Shown here one piece after another: positions 1 to 6,951 of a stretch of 64,000 nt of DNA. The stretch's first letter is position 1, and each line of letters opens with the position of its first letter. Under the pieces are notes generated by a model. That model was not told the DNA's origin and did not search any database. It saw only the letters and a program-made list of their open reading frames with translations. Made by a program: the position numbers and the translations under genes. Origin of the DNA: Vibrio sp. S9_S30. Its GTDB lineage: Bacteria; Pseudomonadota; Gammaproteobacteria; Enterobacterales; Vibrionaceae. The stretch is taken from NCBI RefSeq assembly GCF_014694455.1, contig NZ_JAAUWT010000004.1:1-64000 (forward strand). The letters are read 5' to 3'.

Positions 1-102
1 AACGGTCTTATCCTCTACGACTACATGATCAAGTGCATGAAGGAGTTGGCGAAAGCTGAGCCTGATATCGATGCACTGCTGCCATGGAACTTCAAGCATT
101 AG
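1..102 (+). CDS. IS66 family transposase, C-terminal fragment (5' end outside window)
   Basis: An open frame from base 1 to the TAG at 100-102 encodes 33 residues ending in DALLPWNFKH. The NGLxxYDY start and the LLPWN ending are characteristic of the extreme C-terminus of IS66-family DDE transposases (TnpC). The stop lies 33 bp before the presumed terminal inverted repeat, the usual arrangement. Only the tail is visible, so whether the element is intact cannot be judged. Confidence 0.75.
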   Translation, partial: NGLILYDYMIKCMKELAKAEPDIDALLPWNFKH

Positions 103-135
103 TTATGTCGCCCCGTGAGTTCATGGGACGCTTAC
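1..135 (+). mobile_element. Right end of an IS66-family insertion sequence (truncated by window edge)
   Basis: The first 102 bases encode the C-terminus of an IS66-type transposase. The element appears to end at base 135 in ...GGGACGCTTAC, the reverse complement of the GTAAGCGTCCC terminus typical of IS66 family inverted repeats. IS66 elements usually make 8-bp target duplications, so GATAAATC (136-143) is the predicted right copy; the left copy lies outside the window. The element ends about 220 bp before the alaE start codon. Confidence 0.75.
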
Positions 136-203
136 GATAAATCTCTTACAAAAAGGCCTTTTAGGTGTTTCAGTTGAACTCACTGATATTTTCTTAAAAC
201 ATG

Positions 204-219
204 GTTGTAAATTTACAAC
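204..219. promoter_or_regulatory. 16-bp perfect palindrome upstream of alaE (candidate operator)
   Basis: GTTGTAAATTTACAAC is a perfect self-complementary sequence lying about 140 bp upstream of the alaE start and outside the IS66 end. It has no T-run, so it does not look like a terminator. Its size and AT-rich centre fit a dimeric regulator site. E. coli alaE is known to respond to Lrp, but this site does not closely resemble a strong Lrp consensus, so the regulator is unknown. Confidence 0.4.
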
Positions 220-356
220 ACATATTTAAATTCAGAATATAAAACTGTATGAAAAGTGGTTAAATGGCGAATATATCTAGCTATATCGATCAATCTAGAT
301 TTATCAATTATTTAACAATTTAACATCCAGTTTTATGTTCTTTTGTGAGGAAGGAA

Positions 357-806
357 ATGAGTTCTAAAGCCCCTTTTTGTATTCGCCACGCAGCAGCGGA
401 TACATTTGCTATGGTGGTATTCAGTTTTGTTGTCGGAATGCTGATAGAGATTTTTGTATCAGGTATGTCCTTTGAACAGTCGTTGCAGTCGAGAACTCTA
501 TCGATACCCGTAAACATTGCTATTGCATTACCTTATGGAATATTCCGTGACTGGGTTCTCAACCAAGGGGCAAGACTTCATGGTGGTGAACTCACTAAAC
601 GTATTTCCGATATTATTGCTTATGTGCTATTTCAATCGCCTGTCTATGCCGCCATTCTGTGGTCTGTAGGTGCATCGTCTGATCAGATCATGACAGCGGT
701 AGCGAGCAATGCGATTGTGTCATGTGGTTTAGGTGTGTTTTACGGATACTTCCTAGACAACTGCCGAAAACTGTTTCGTGTTCCTGCTTATATTCAACGG
801 GTGTAA
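357..806 (+). CDS. alaE: L-alanine exporter AlaE
   Basis: This 149-residue inner membrane protein matches the AlaE (YgaW) family in length, in four hydrophobic segments (around residues 15-35, 45-65, 80-105 and 112-135) and in the motifs [10 protein letters not shown], PYGxFRDWV and the C-terminal YGYFLDxCRKLF. AlaE exports L-alanine and relieves toxicity of alanine-containing peptides. The ATG at 357 was chosen because GAGGAAGGA lies directly upstream; an in-frame GTG at 345 overlaps that ribosome binding site and is unlikely. It stands alone, downstream of an IS66 end, so the insertion may have altered its upstream control region. Confidence 0.9.
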   Translation: MSSKAPFCIRHAAADTFAMVVFSFVVGMLIEIFVSGMSFEQSLQSRTLSIPVNIAIALPYGIFRDWVLNQGARLHGGELTKRISDIIAYVLFQSPVYAAILWSVGASSDQIMTAVASNAIVSCGLGVFYGYFLDNCRKLFRVPAYIQRV

Positions 807-892
807 AACGAGTCAATCTGTTTGGAAAGTGAGTGTTTTAGTTAAAATCTGAGCGAACAGACATGAAATGATGTTTTTTTTCAGATAATCAC

Positions 893-921
893 TTGACCGA
901 CATACACATAATCATTAAATT
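893..921 (+). promoter_or_regulatory. Promoter of tRNA-Ser
   Basis: TTGACC (893-898) and TAAATT (916-921) are separated by 17 bases. They are followed by a GC-rich discriminator (GCGCCCC), as is usual for stringently controlled stable-RNA promoters. The tRNA starts 36 bases further on. Confidence 0.6.
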
Positions 922-957
922 AGCGCCCCGTTGAGACGCAAAGTTCAACAACAATTC

Positions 958-1045
958 GGTGAGTTGTCCGAGTGGCTGAAGGAGCACGCCTGGAAAGTGT
1001 GTATACGGCAACGTATCGAGAGTTCGAATCTCTCACTCACCGCCA
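958..1045 (+). tRNA. tRNA-Ser (anticodon GGA)
   Basis: This is a class II tRNA of 88 nt with genomically encoded CCA (1043-1045). The acceptor stem GGTGAGT (958-964) pairs with ACTCACC (1035-1041), with G1042 as discriminator. The anticodon GGA is at 992-994. A long variable arm (GTATACGGCAACGTATC region) and the T-loop GTTCGAATC are present. It closely matches E. coli tRNA-Ser(GGA). It reads UCC/UCU serine codons. Confidence 0.97.
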
Positions 1046-1053
1046 CATTTAAG

Positions 1054-1079
1054 AAAGACGCCTTTTGGGCGTCTTTTTT
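1054..1079 (+). terminator. Rho-independent terminator after tRNA-Ser
   Basis: A 9-bp perfect stem AAAGACGCC / GGCGTCTTT with a 5-nt loop is followed by a T-run, 9 nt after the encoded CCA. Confidence 0.9.
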
Positions 1080-1091
1080 GCCTTCTGGGGC

Positions 1092-2003
1092 TTAGAACGG
1101 AAACTTCCTTACATACCTAGGCAACATAGTTTCATTACCTAATAATCCGCCTTGGTGGATGTAAAGCAAGGTGCCGTATTTTTCTTGGTCGTAGTCTTGA
1201 AATAAACAGCGCCACATTAAAGGGTCGTATAGCAGGTCGAATTCGATTTCGGTTTGTTCCTTTAACTTTTGCCACATATCAAAATCGGCTTGGTACAGTT
1301 TGCCAAAGTGGTGCTTTTTTCCTGTATTCAAGACGAGCGGAAACCGCTCTTCATCTAACGAGTGCCATTGTTGCATTAGGTATTTGTCGCCACCGACGCA
1401 TGAGCACGTTACTACTCGAATATTGTGTTTTTCTAGGTGTTTATTGAGATAAAGAGAGGTGGTTCCTGTACCAGAAGGAAGCGCGACGGTAAGGGCGGAA
1501 ATATTTGCCTCTTTTTTCCAACTCAATATTTCATGTGCAAGTTGCTTTACGCCATATTCTGCCAACTCGCATCGACCGCCTTCTGGAATAAAAAGGCAAC
1601 GGTTGTCGGGCTTTCTGATCTCTTTTATGTAGCGTTCGCAATTGAATGCGCTGTCTCCATCCAATTCCAATTCACTGACATCAATGATCTTTGCTCCTAA
1701 ATCCAGTGCCGCGCGGTAGTTCCCTTTGGGATTATCTAATACATAAGACGGGATATGATCCACATAAAACTCGAAGCTCCACCCCTTTAGTTGGGCGAGT
1801 GCTGCTAATGAATATAGGGAGTTGGCTTGAACGGAGCCGTGCCCAATAATCGTGTCTACTTCTGGGTACTCGGCGTTCAGCAGCTGCATGAATTTGCGGG
1901 CTTTATTGCCGCTGAATTGTGGATGAAGGAGCTCATCTCTCTTTAGGTAGAAAGTCATACCGTCTACACAATGTTGGGTAATTGGGCTGGCCTGAAGCTT
2001 CAT
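1092..2003 (-). CDS. PLP-dependent D-cysteine desulfhydrase / ACC deaminase-like protein
   Basis: This protein of about 303 residues belongs to the fold-type II PLP family that includes 1-aminocyclopropane-1-carboxylate deaminase and D-cysteine desulfhydrase. Near the N-terminus FYLKRDELLHPQFSGNKARKF carries the family's lysine region (SGNKxRK, Schiff-base lysine). SGTGTTSLYL is the glycine-rich phosphate-binding loop, and IPEGGRCELAEYG and HQGGLLGN fit the C-terminal substrate side. The likely reaction is beta-elimination releasing ammonia and pyruvate (plus H2S from D-cysteine); the true substrate cannot be read from sequence. The ATG at 2003 is preferred because the family usually starts about there; a TTG at 2042 would add 13 residues. 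Neither has a clear ribosome binding site. Confidence 0.8.
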   Translation of the reverse strand: MKLQASPITQHCVDGMTFYLKRDELLHPQFSGNKARKFMQLLNAEYPEVDTIIGHGSVQANSLYSLAALAQLKGWSFEFYVDHIPSYVLDNPKGNYRAALDLGAKIIDVSELELDGDSAFNCERYIKEIRKPDNRCLFIPEGGRCELAEYGVKQLAHEILSWKKEANISALTVALPSGTGTTSLYLNKHLEKHNIRVVTCSCVGGDKYLMQQWHSLDEERFPLVLNTGKKHHFGKLYQADFDMWQKLKEQTEIEFDLLYDPLMWRCLFQDYDQEKYGTLLYIHQGGLLGNETMLPRYVRKFPF

Positions 2004-2452
2004 AGTTAAATAAGGTATTACGGTAAAGCCGTAGTCTAGCAATTTTTCATGAAGCGCCAGAAATTTTTATGAATTCGGCTAGATAAAGAAACCCAGTTCA
2101 GAAACTCAAGTCGCTGCATTGCTAGTAAACTCAGTGTACAGCAGAGTCCTATATTCCACTAAGGAGGGTGCTGCAAAGTGATCCTCGCAACTTCATACGA
2201 CTTGGGTATAATGCTGCCCTCGTGCATTTTCTTTTGTGCGAGACAGACTTCTACCCAGATGAGATGCTTGTTTTCATTACCGCCAAAAATGCTTAGCTTG
2301 CTTGTTGTTATCATTGTTAGCAACGCAAGGTGAGGGGGCGCATTTTTTTGGGCATCAAGAGGGTTGGAATTGAGATGAATGACATAAAAGAATGAACTTA
2401 CGTGGTTTTGATATATCTCAAGTAAGGCATTCGAATTGATAGAGGTAGAGAA
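2004..2452. other. Intergenic region, no gene recognised
   Basis: This is about 450 bp between the divergent PLP enzyme and the glycosyltransferase. A GU-containing 8-bp hairpin CTCGTGCA/TGTGCGAG lies around 2218-2241 without a T-run. No convincing ORF or RNA was found. Confidence 0.5.
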
Positions 2453-4015
2453 GTGAAGCTAACTTCGAAACATTTGTGGTTTTTGTTGGGAGCAGCCTTG
2501 CTAATCAGGTTGGTGTCTCTGGGTATTCTACCACTAATGGATACAACGGAAGCTCGATACGGTGAACAGGCTCGGATCATGGTGGAAACCGGTAACTGGT
2601 TAACTCCCATGTTTGATTACGATGAGCCATTCTTAGGCAAGCCGCCGATGTTTACGTGGCTAAGTGCCGTGGGCATTGAAGTGTTCGGTGTATCGGAATT
2701 TGCCGTTCGATTCCCCCACTGGGTTGTTGGAGTCCTCACCATCGCGTTAGGGTGCCTCTTTGCAAAACGTGTTGGCATTAATCCGCTTAAAACGGCGGTT
2801 GTCATGGCAACGATTCCGGTGTTCTCTATTTCATCTGGCGCTGTTATGACGGATATGGCGCTGACGTTCTCTCTCACACTCGCCATGGTAGGGTTCTTTT
2901 TTTGCTGGCGAGGCGAAAAAATCTGGGGGTACGTTGGGTTTGCAGGGTTAGGGCTAGCATTGCTGGCAAAAGGACCGATGGCCATCGTATTAATGGGGCT
3001 ATCTGTTCTTCCCTTCTTGATAATTCAACATGGCTTTATTGGCGCGTTTGTACAGCTCTGGAAGCGCTTTCCAATAGTGGGTGGCTTAATCCTAATGTGT
3101 GTGATTGCGCTGCCGTGGTACATCCTTGCAGAGCAAGCGAATCCAGGTTTCTTAGAGTATTTTATTGTAGGTGAACACTTTAACCGATTCCTTGTGAGCG
3201 GTTGGGAAGGGGATCGCTATGGTGACGCTCACGATGAACCAAGAGGCATGATATGGCTATTCTTGATGTTGGCGGCACTGCCTTGGTCCATCGTTTTGCC
3301 TTTGCTTGCGGTTTTTCGTTTTACAAGGTTGAAAGAAAAGTTTGCTGAATTACCTGGGGTGTTTGTCTTCCTCTTGTTCTGGGTACTATCGCCACTTATT
3401 TTGTTTACGTTCTCGGGCAATATTCTTGCTACCTATGTTCTTCCAGGAATGCCTGCATTTGCGCTGTTAGTCGCGTACTTAGCTGAAGAGAAAGTGAGTT
3501 TTAAAGCCACATTCTTCAAGTCTGTTACGATTACTGGGCTTTTCATTACACTGGTATCGGTTTATGTAGCGAGTGAACTGAAGAATGACGCGATCATAGG
3601 GTATGTGGCTGCCATTGCGCTTGTCGTCTCCGGTATTGCGTTTTTGTTCCGAGAAAAAGCGTTTACGTTCAACTGGTTTATATTTGCTTCGTATATTTTG
3701 CCAATCATCTTGATTATTGTTATTTGTGTGGTGATATTCAAAGTAGGCAATGAGCGTAGCGACAAAATGCTGTTCGTCGATATCGATCGTAGTAAGCCAA
3801 CATTTTATGTCGAAGGCAGTCGCACGTTCTCTGGTCAGTACTACAGCTTTGGTCAAGCGAAGCGAATGAATAAGCTGGATCAGCTGAAAGGTCATGAGAA
3901 CGGGTATTACATCATTGGTCCAAATGAGCGTATTGAAGGTTTTATAAATAAATACAACTTGGCTTGTACGCTCGAAGTGGCATCACCTAAACGCTCGCGC
4001 TATCTGTGCCAATGA
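2453..4015 (+). CDS. ArnT/PMT-family membrane glycosyltransferase
   Basis: This 520-residue multispanning protein resembles the PMT/ArnT (GT83-like) glycosyltransferases that move a sugar from a polyprenyl-phosphate carrier to a periplasmic acceptor. The N-terminal region has the family signature LMDTTEARYGEQARIMVETGNW followed by PFLGKPPMFTWLSA, which contains the acidic DTTEARY catalytic-loop motif. At least ten hydrophobic segments follow, then a soluble tail from about residue 430. It starts with GTG at 2453 behind GAGG. The next gene overlaps its end by 10 bases and encodes a GtrA-like flippase, so the two likely act as a unit on lipid-linked sugars. The acceptor (LPS, protein or other glycan) is unknown. 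Confidence 0.85.
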   Translation: MKLTSKHLWFLLGAALLIRLVSLGILPLMDTTEARYGEQARIMVETGNWLTPMFDYDEPFLGKPPMFTWLSAVGIEVFGVSEFAVRFPHWVVGVLTIALGCLFAKRVGINPLKTAVVMATIPVFSISSGAVMTDMALTFSLTLAMVGFFFCWRGEKIWGYVGFAGLGLALLAKGPMAIVLMGLSVLPFLIIQHGFIGAFVQLWKRFPIVGGLILMCVIALPWYILAEQANPGFLEYFIVGEHFNRFLVSGWEGDRYGDAHDEPRGMIWLFLMLAALPWSIVLPLLAVFRFTRLKEKFAELPGVFVFLLFWVLSPLILFTFSGNILATYVLPGMPAFALLVAYLAEEKVSFKATFFKSVTITGLFITLVSVYVASELKNDAIIGYVAAIALVVSGIAFLFREKAFTFNWFIFASYILPIILIIVICVVIFKVGNERSDKMLFVDIDRSKPTFYVEGSRTFSGQYYSFGQAKRMNKLDQLKGHENGYYIIGPNERIEGFINKYNLACTLEVASPKRSRYLCQ

Positions 4016-4437
4016 TTTCTCTGTGTAAGCTATGGCAACATAAGCTGTTTCAGCATCGGCTGTTTAAGTTTGCCTTTGTCGGCGGTATCGGCTTTTTAGT
4101 CGATACCGCTGTATTTGCTCTGCTGTACTATGTTTTTGAAATGCCGATTTTCTCTTCGCGTGTTATCGCGTTTGTTTTAGCGGCAACGGCGACCTGGATT
4201 GGTAACCGAGTACTGACCTTTAGTGACAGAGAGCAATCCGATAAGGCCAAACAGTGGCAAAAGCATATGGTCGCGGCGGTATGTTCCGCTATACCCAACC
4301 TAGGTGTGTTCAAAATGGTTATTGCGCTATTTGGCGATCAAGGAGCCATGCCTTTTATGGCACTCGTTGCGGGAATCTTGGTTGGAATGGTCAGTAACTA
4401 CTTTCTCAGTTCGAAGTGGGTATTTGCTGGTAAATAG
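4006..4437 (+). CDS. GtrA family membrane protein
   Basis: This 143-residue protein has four hydrophobic segments and GtrA hallmarks: FKFAFVGGIGFLVDTAVFALLYY at the start, NRVLTFSD in the middle, and a C-terminal SNYFLSSKWVFAGK close to the family ending NFxxxKxWVF. GtrA proteins are proposed to flip undecaprenyl-phosphate-linked sugars for surface polysaccharide modification. The ATG at 4006 lies inside the end of the upstream PMT-type glycosyltransferase gene, so translation is probably coupled. A hairpin with long loop follows at 4439-4496. Confidence 0.85.
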   Translation: MPMISLCKLWQHKLFQHRLFKFAFVGGIGFLVDTAVFALLYYVFEMPIFSSRVIAFVLAATATWIGNRVLTFSDREQSDKAKQWQKHMVAAVCSAIPNLGVFKMVIALFGDQGAMPFMALVAGILVGMVSNYFLSSKWVFAGK

Positions 4438-4438
4438 A

Positions 4439-4496
4439 GCCAAAATGACACCGACAAGAATATTAACAAGGGTTCTATAAATGGTGTCTTTTTGGC
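4439..4496 (+). terminator. Inverted repeat, probable terminator after gtrA-like gene
   Basis: GCCAAAATGACACC (4439-4452) and GGTGTCTTTTTGGC (4483-4496) are complementary at 13 of 14 positions. The loop of 30 bases is long for a classic terminator, and no T-run follows the stem, although TTTTT lies inside the 3' arm. Confidence 0.5.
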
Positions 4497-4650
4497 TTGT
4501 ATCGGAACCTTTCTACGCTCATTGAGCATGAGAAGCCTTCAATATATTCGATATTCTATCGTTTTCCTTTCTTACTTATTTTTTCTTTAGGTCATATTCC
4601 GTTTTAACCCCTAAATCTATTTTTAAATTGATCTTTGAGGGGGGAAAAGA

Positions 4651-4818
4651 ATGATGAGTAATGGGATGTCTAAGTTTGATATTACCAACCCCTCCCGTAT
4701 TTCCGCATTGATTATGGCAATTAAAGAGTGGCTACAAAACGTGTCTCCAAGCCTTTCGGATTATTTCACAGGCTCTGTCGCTTCAAACACTTATGGTCTC
4801 AATCAAGTCGAACAATGA
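4651..4818 (+). CDS. Small ORF (55 aa) with strong ribosome binding site, unknown function
   Basis: An ATG at 4651 is preceded by GAGGGGGGAAAAGA, one of the strongest Shine-Dalgarno-like stretches in the window, and opens a 55-codon frame ending in TGA at 4816-4818. The product is polar with one amphipathic stretch (residues 16-30, ISALIMAIKEWLQNV). There is no clear signal peptide or membrane segment. It lies about 190 bp upstream of the secreted deiminase-like protein on the same strand, so it may be a partner, inhibitor or leader peptide. No known family was recognised. Support is the RBS only. Confidence 0.45.
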   Translation: MMSNGMSKFDITNPSRISALIMAIKEWLQNVSPSLSDYFTGSVASNTYGLNQVEQ

Positions 4819-5006
4819 CTAAACAAACTTTCCTTGTCTGCCTTTTTTAATTTCTAGATCTTTAGTTTTGTCTGAGAAATGTCAATCAGTGACTTTAATT
4901 CATTCAATTACAAATAGACATATCGGAGATTTTGTATCACATATTTTCCGTGTTATACAAAAAATTGGAATATACATCTAAAAATATAGTATGGAGTAGC
5001 ATAAAA

Positions 5007-6803
5007 ATGATAAGGACTATTTTCAAAGTAACAAAATTAACTTTTTCGGTGAGCGTTCTCGCCTTGTCGAATTATGCATTTGCAAATGACGTTTCCGTAT
5101 TTCCTACGGAGTTAACAACATCTGAATATTCGAATGCCAGTATACCGTCGCACGGAGGGGATTTGGCAACGGATGACTTAAGCAATAAAGTCAGCACTAT
5201 TGTATTACCAGCCCACGATCATTTGCCGGTTGAATTGGTCGCTGAAATGGAAGATGTTGCTATAGAGCAAGGGGTTACGCTTTCTCGCAAAGAGAATATG
5301 TATTTTTGGGCAGAAGATAATATGTGGCTTTCAAAAAATGGGAGTAAGGTATTCCGTCCATTTCGAGCATTTTTTTCGATGAATAATAATGCGTTTATTC
5401 AATTTGTCCTTGTAAATGAACCTCAGTCCCCACTGGCTTCTTTGGAAGGGCATCACAGCCAAGGATTCACTAAATCACAAGGTGTCAGTGACAGACTGTT
5501 GGAATTGGCTAATGGATACGCAGAAAGTACGAGTGCTGAATTGGTTAATACTTTCTCTATTATTGATGGTGGTAACATGCTCGTTGGGAAGCGGGAAGAT
5601 GGTTCTCAATATGTTCTAGTTGGACGCGATGCCGTTTTACAGACAGCACTCATGCATTCAAGGTTTGAACAAGAGCGTGCTATTGCGAAAAGGCAGCAAA
5701 ATGAACAGGCTGGTGGTTATAACCTTTCCTTTAGATTTTCTAAAGGACGTTATACTGTGGTTAATTCCGATCCAGAGATAGACAGACTGCTCCTTGAAGC
5801 GGCGAACCTTCTCCCTGCTCGAAGTACACTTCAGGAGCAACTGGATTATGCCAAAGCGGTTCGTGCTAGAGTAGAAACGATTTTTCCGTCTGAAAATGAT
5901 GTCTTGCGTGAAGGTCAGACCGTTAATTTAAACCAAGTGAAAGCGAAGGTTCAAGAGCGCTACGAAACTCTCTTTAGAGGACGTTTGCCCGCAGAGTTTG
6001 ATGTTGACAAAGCGGTAATGAAAGCTTACGGACAATTAAAAATTGCTGCTACCGCTACATCGGATTTTGATTTGTCTTTAATCGATAAAAAGCTCCATTC
6101 TTTGTCAAGCGATCCTGCGATGGATCAACACTTGGCTACAATGCTAAGCCAAGGGGGGTACATTCGTAAGGAGTTGAGCCAAGAGCGTGCGCTTGAGGAA
6201 GGTCGACGTTTGAGAGCTATGATAGAGATCGTACACGATGTAATGGCGCAAGAGCTGGGGGTGAGCCGAAATGATCTTGTGGTATTAACTCAGCCTGGTT
6301 TCCATATCGATATGTACCTCAGACCCTTAGAGAATGGAAAAGTACTGATTAATGACTTTGGATTGAGCCAGCAATTTTTGAAAGATGTTCTTGCGAATGA
6401 CGTGACGATTAGTGAAGAGGAACGTGTGCAAATACATCATTCAATAGAATCATTGAAATACAATGAGTCGAGGTTCACCAATGTATACAAAAACATTCAT
6501 AATCAATTGATTGAAGCAAACCTTATTCCAATAAAGACACCAGGCGTTTTCCAAGTTGGTAGACGTAATGTTAACTGGATGAATGGAATCATGGGAAATG
6601 GTAACACGCCATTCTTTATAACGAATGCTTCTAGTGTCCCTGCTTTAAACAAAGCTTTCGAGGCTTGGGTTCAAAAATTGACTCCAAATTTAGCGGTTTA
6701 CTTCGTGGGTAAGTCCTTGTCTTCCTATTCCGGTTTGAATCAGGCTGAGGATCTATTGGATAGATCTGGAGGTCTTGATTGCATCACTGTCCATCATGAA
6801 TAG
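5007..6803 (+). CDS. Predicted secreted guanidine-group-modifying enzyme (agmatine/peptidyl-arginine deiminase superfamily-like)
   Basis: This is a 598-residue protein from the ATG at 5007 (GGAG just upstream); an upstream in-frame ATG at 4932 would add 25 residues before the signal sequence. The N-terminus is a signal peptide (MIRTIFKVTKLTFSVSVLAL, cleavage near AFA-ND). Three motifs fit the catalytic core of the amidinotransferase/deiminase fold. They are WAEDNMW with Asp104, FHIDMYLRPLENGKVLI with His433 and Asp435 (compare HVDxxxxFxxxxxVLV of agmatine and peptidyl-arginine deiminases), and a C-terminal GGLDCITVHHE with Cys592, seven residues from the end, where these enzymes keep the nucleophile in GGxxHCxT. 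A segment MNGIMGNG...FFITN matches the strand before the Cys loop. About 300 central residues are helical and unlike known deiminases. Substrate and biological role are unknown. It was not recognised as any named family member. Confidence 0.6.
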   Translation: MIRTIFKVTKLTFSVSVLALSNYAFANDVSVFPTELTTSEYSNASIPSHGGDLATDDLSNKVSTIVLPAHDHLPVELVAEMEDVAIEQGVTLSRKENMYFWAEDNMWLSKNGSKVFRPFRAFFSMNNNAFIQFVLVNEPQSPLASLEGHHSQGFTKSQGVSDRLLELANGYAESTSAELVNTFSIIDGGNMLVGKREDGSQYVLVGRDAVLQTALMHSRFEQERAIAKRQQNEQAGGYNLSFRFSKGRYTVVNSDPEIDRLLLEAANLLPARSTLQEQLDYAKAVRARVETIFPSENDVLREGQTVNLNQVKAKVQERYETLFRGRLPAEFDVDKAVMKAYGQLKIAATATSDFDLSLIDKKLHSLSSDPAMDQHLATMLSQGGYIRKELSQERALEEGRRLRAMIEIVHDVMAQELGVSRNDLVVLTQPGFHIDMYLRPLENGKVLINDFGLSQQFLKDVLANDVTISEEERVQIHHSIESLKYNESRFTNVYKNIHNQLIEANLIPIKTPGVFQVGRRNVNWMNGIMGNGNTPFFITNASSVPALNKAFEAWVQKLTPNLAVYFVGKSLSSYSGLNQAEDLLDRSGGLDCITVHHE

Positions 6804-6831
6804 GTGAAATGCAGCATCGAATGTGGCTTTC

Positions 6832-6894
6832 TTGATCAATAAGATGGCTGACTTGATCAATAGGGCGACTTACTTGATAAATAAGCTGACATAC
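6832..6894 (+). repeat. Three imperfect 21-bp direct repeats
   Basis: Units start at 6832, 6853 and 6874, each beginning TTGATMAATA and ending in a CTGAC/CTTAC-type sequence. They lie between the stop of the deiminase-like gene and the shared terminator. Confidence 0.7.
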
Positions 6895-6906
6895 TCTGGT
6901 TAATAT

Positions 6907-6929
6907 AGGCAGACCTTCTTGGTCTGCCT
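6907..6929. terminator. Bidirectional terminator between convergent genes
   Basis: A perfect 9-bp stem AGGCAGACC / GGTCTGCCT with a 5-nt loop sits between the + strand deiminase-like gene and the - strand ygiQ gene. Confidence 0.8.
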
Positions 6930-6951
6930 TCATTTCGCTTCGTCTATTCTG

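Noticed and set aside
958..1045. tRNA-Ser as the attachment site of an integrated island
   Set aside because: No integrase and no second copy of the tRNA 3' end was seen in the window; neighbouring genes look chromosomal.
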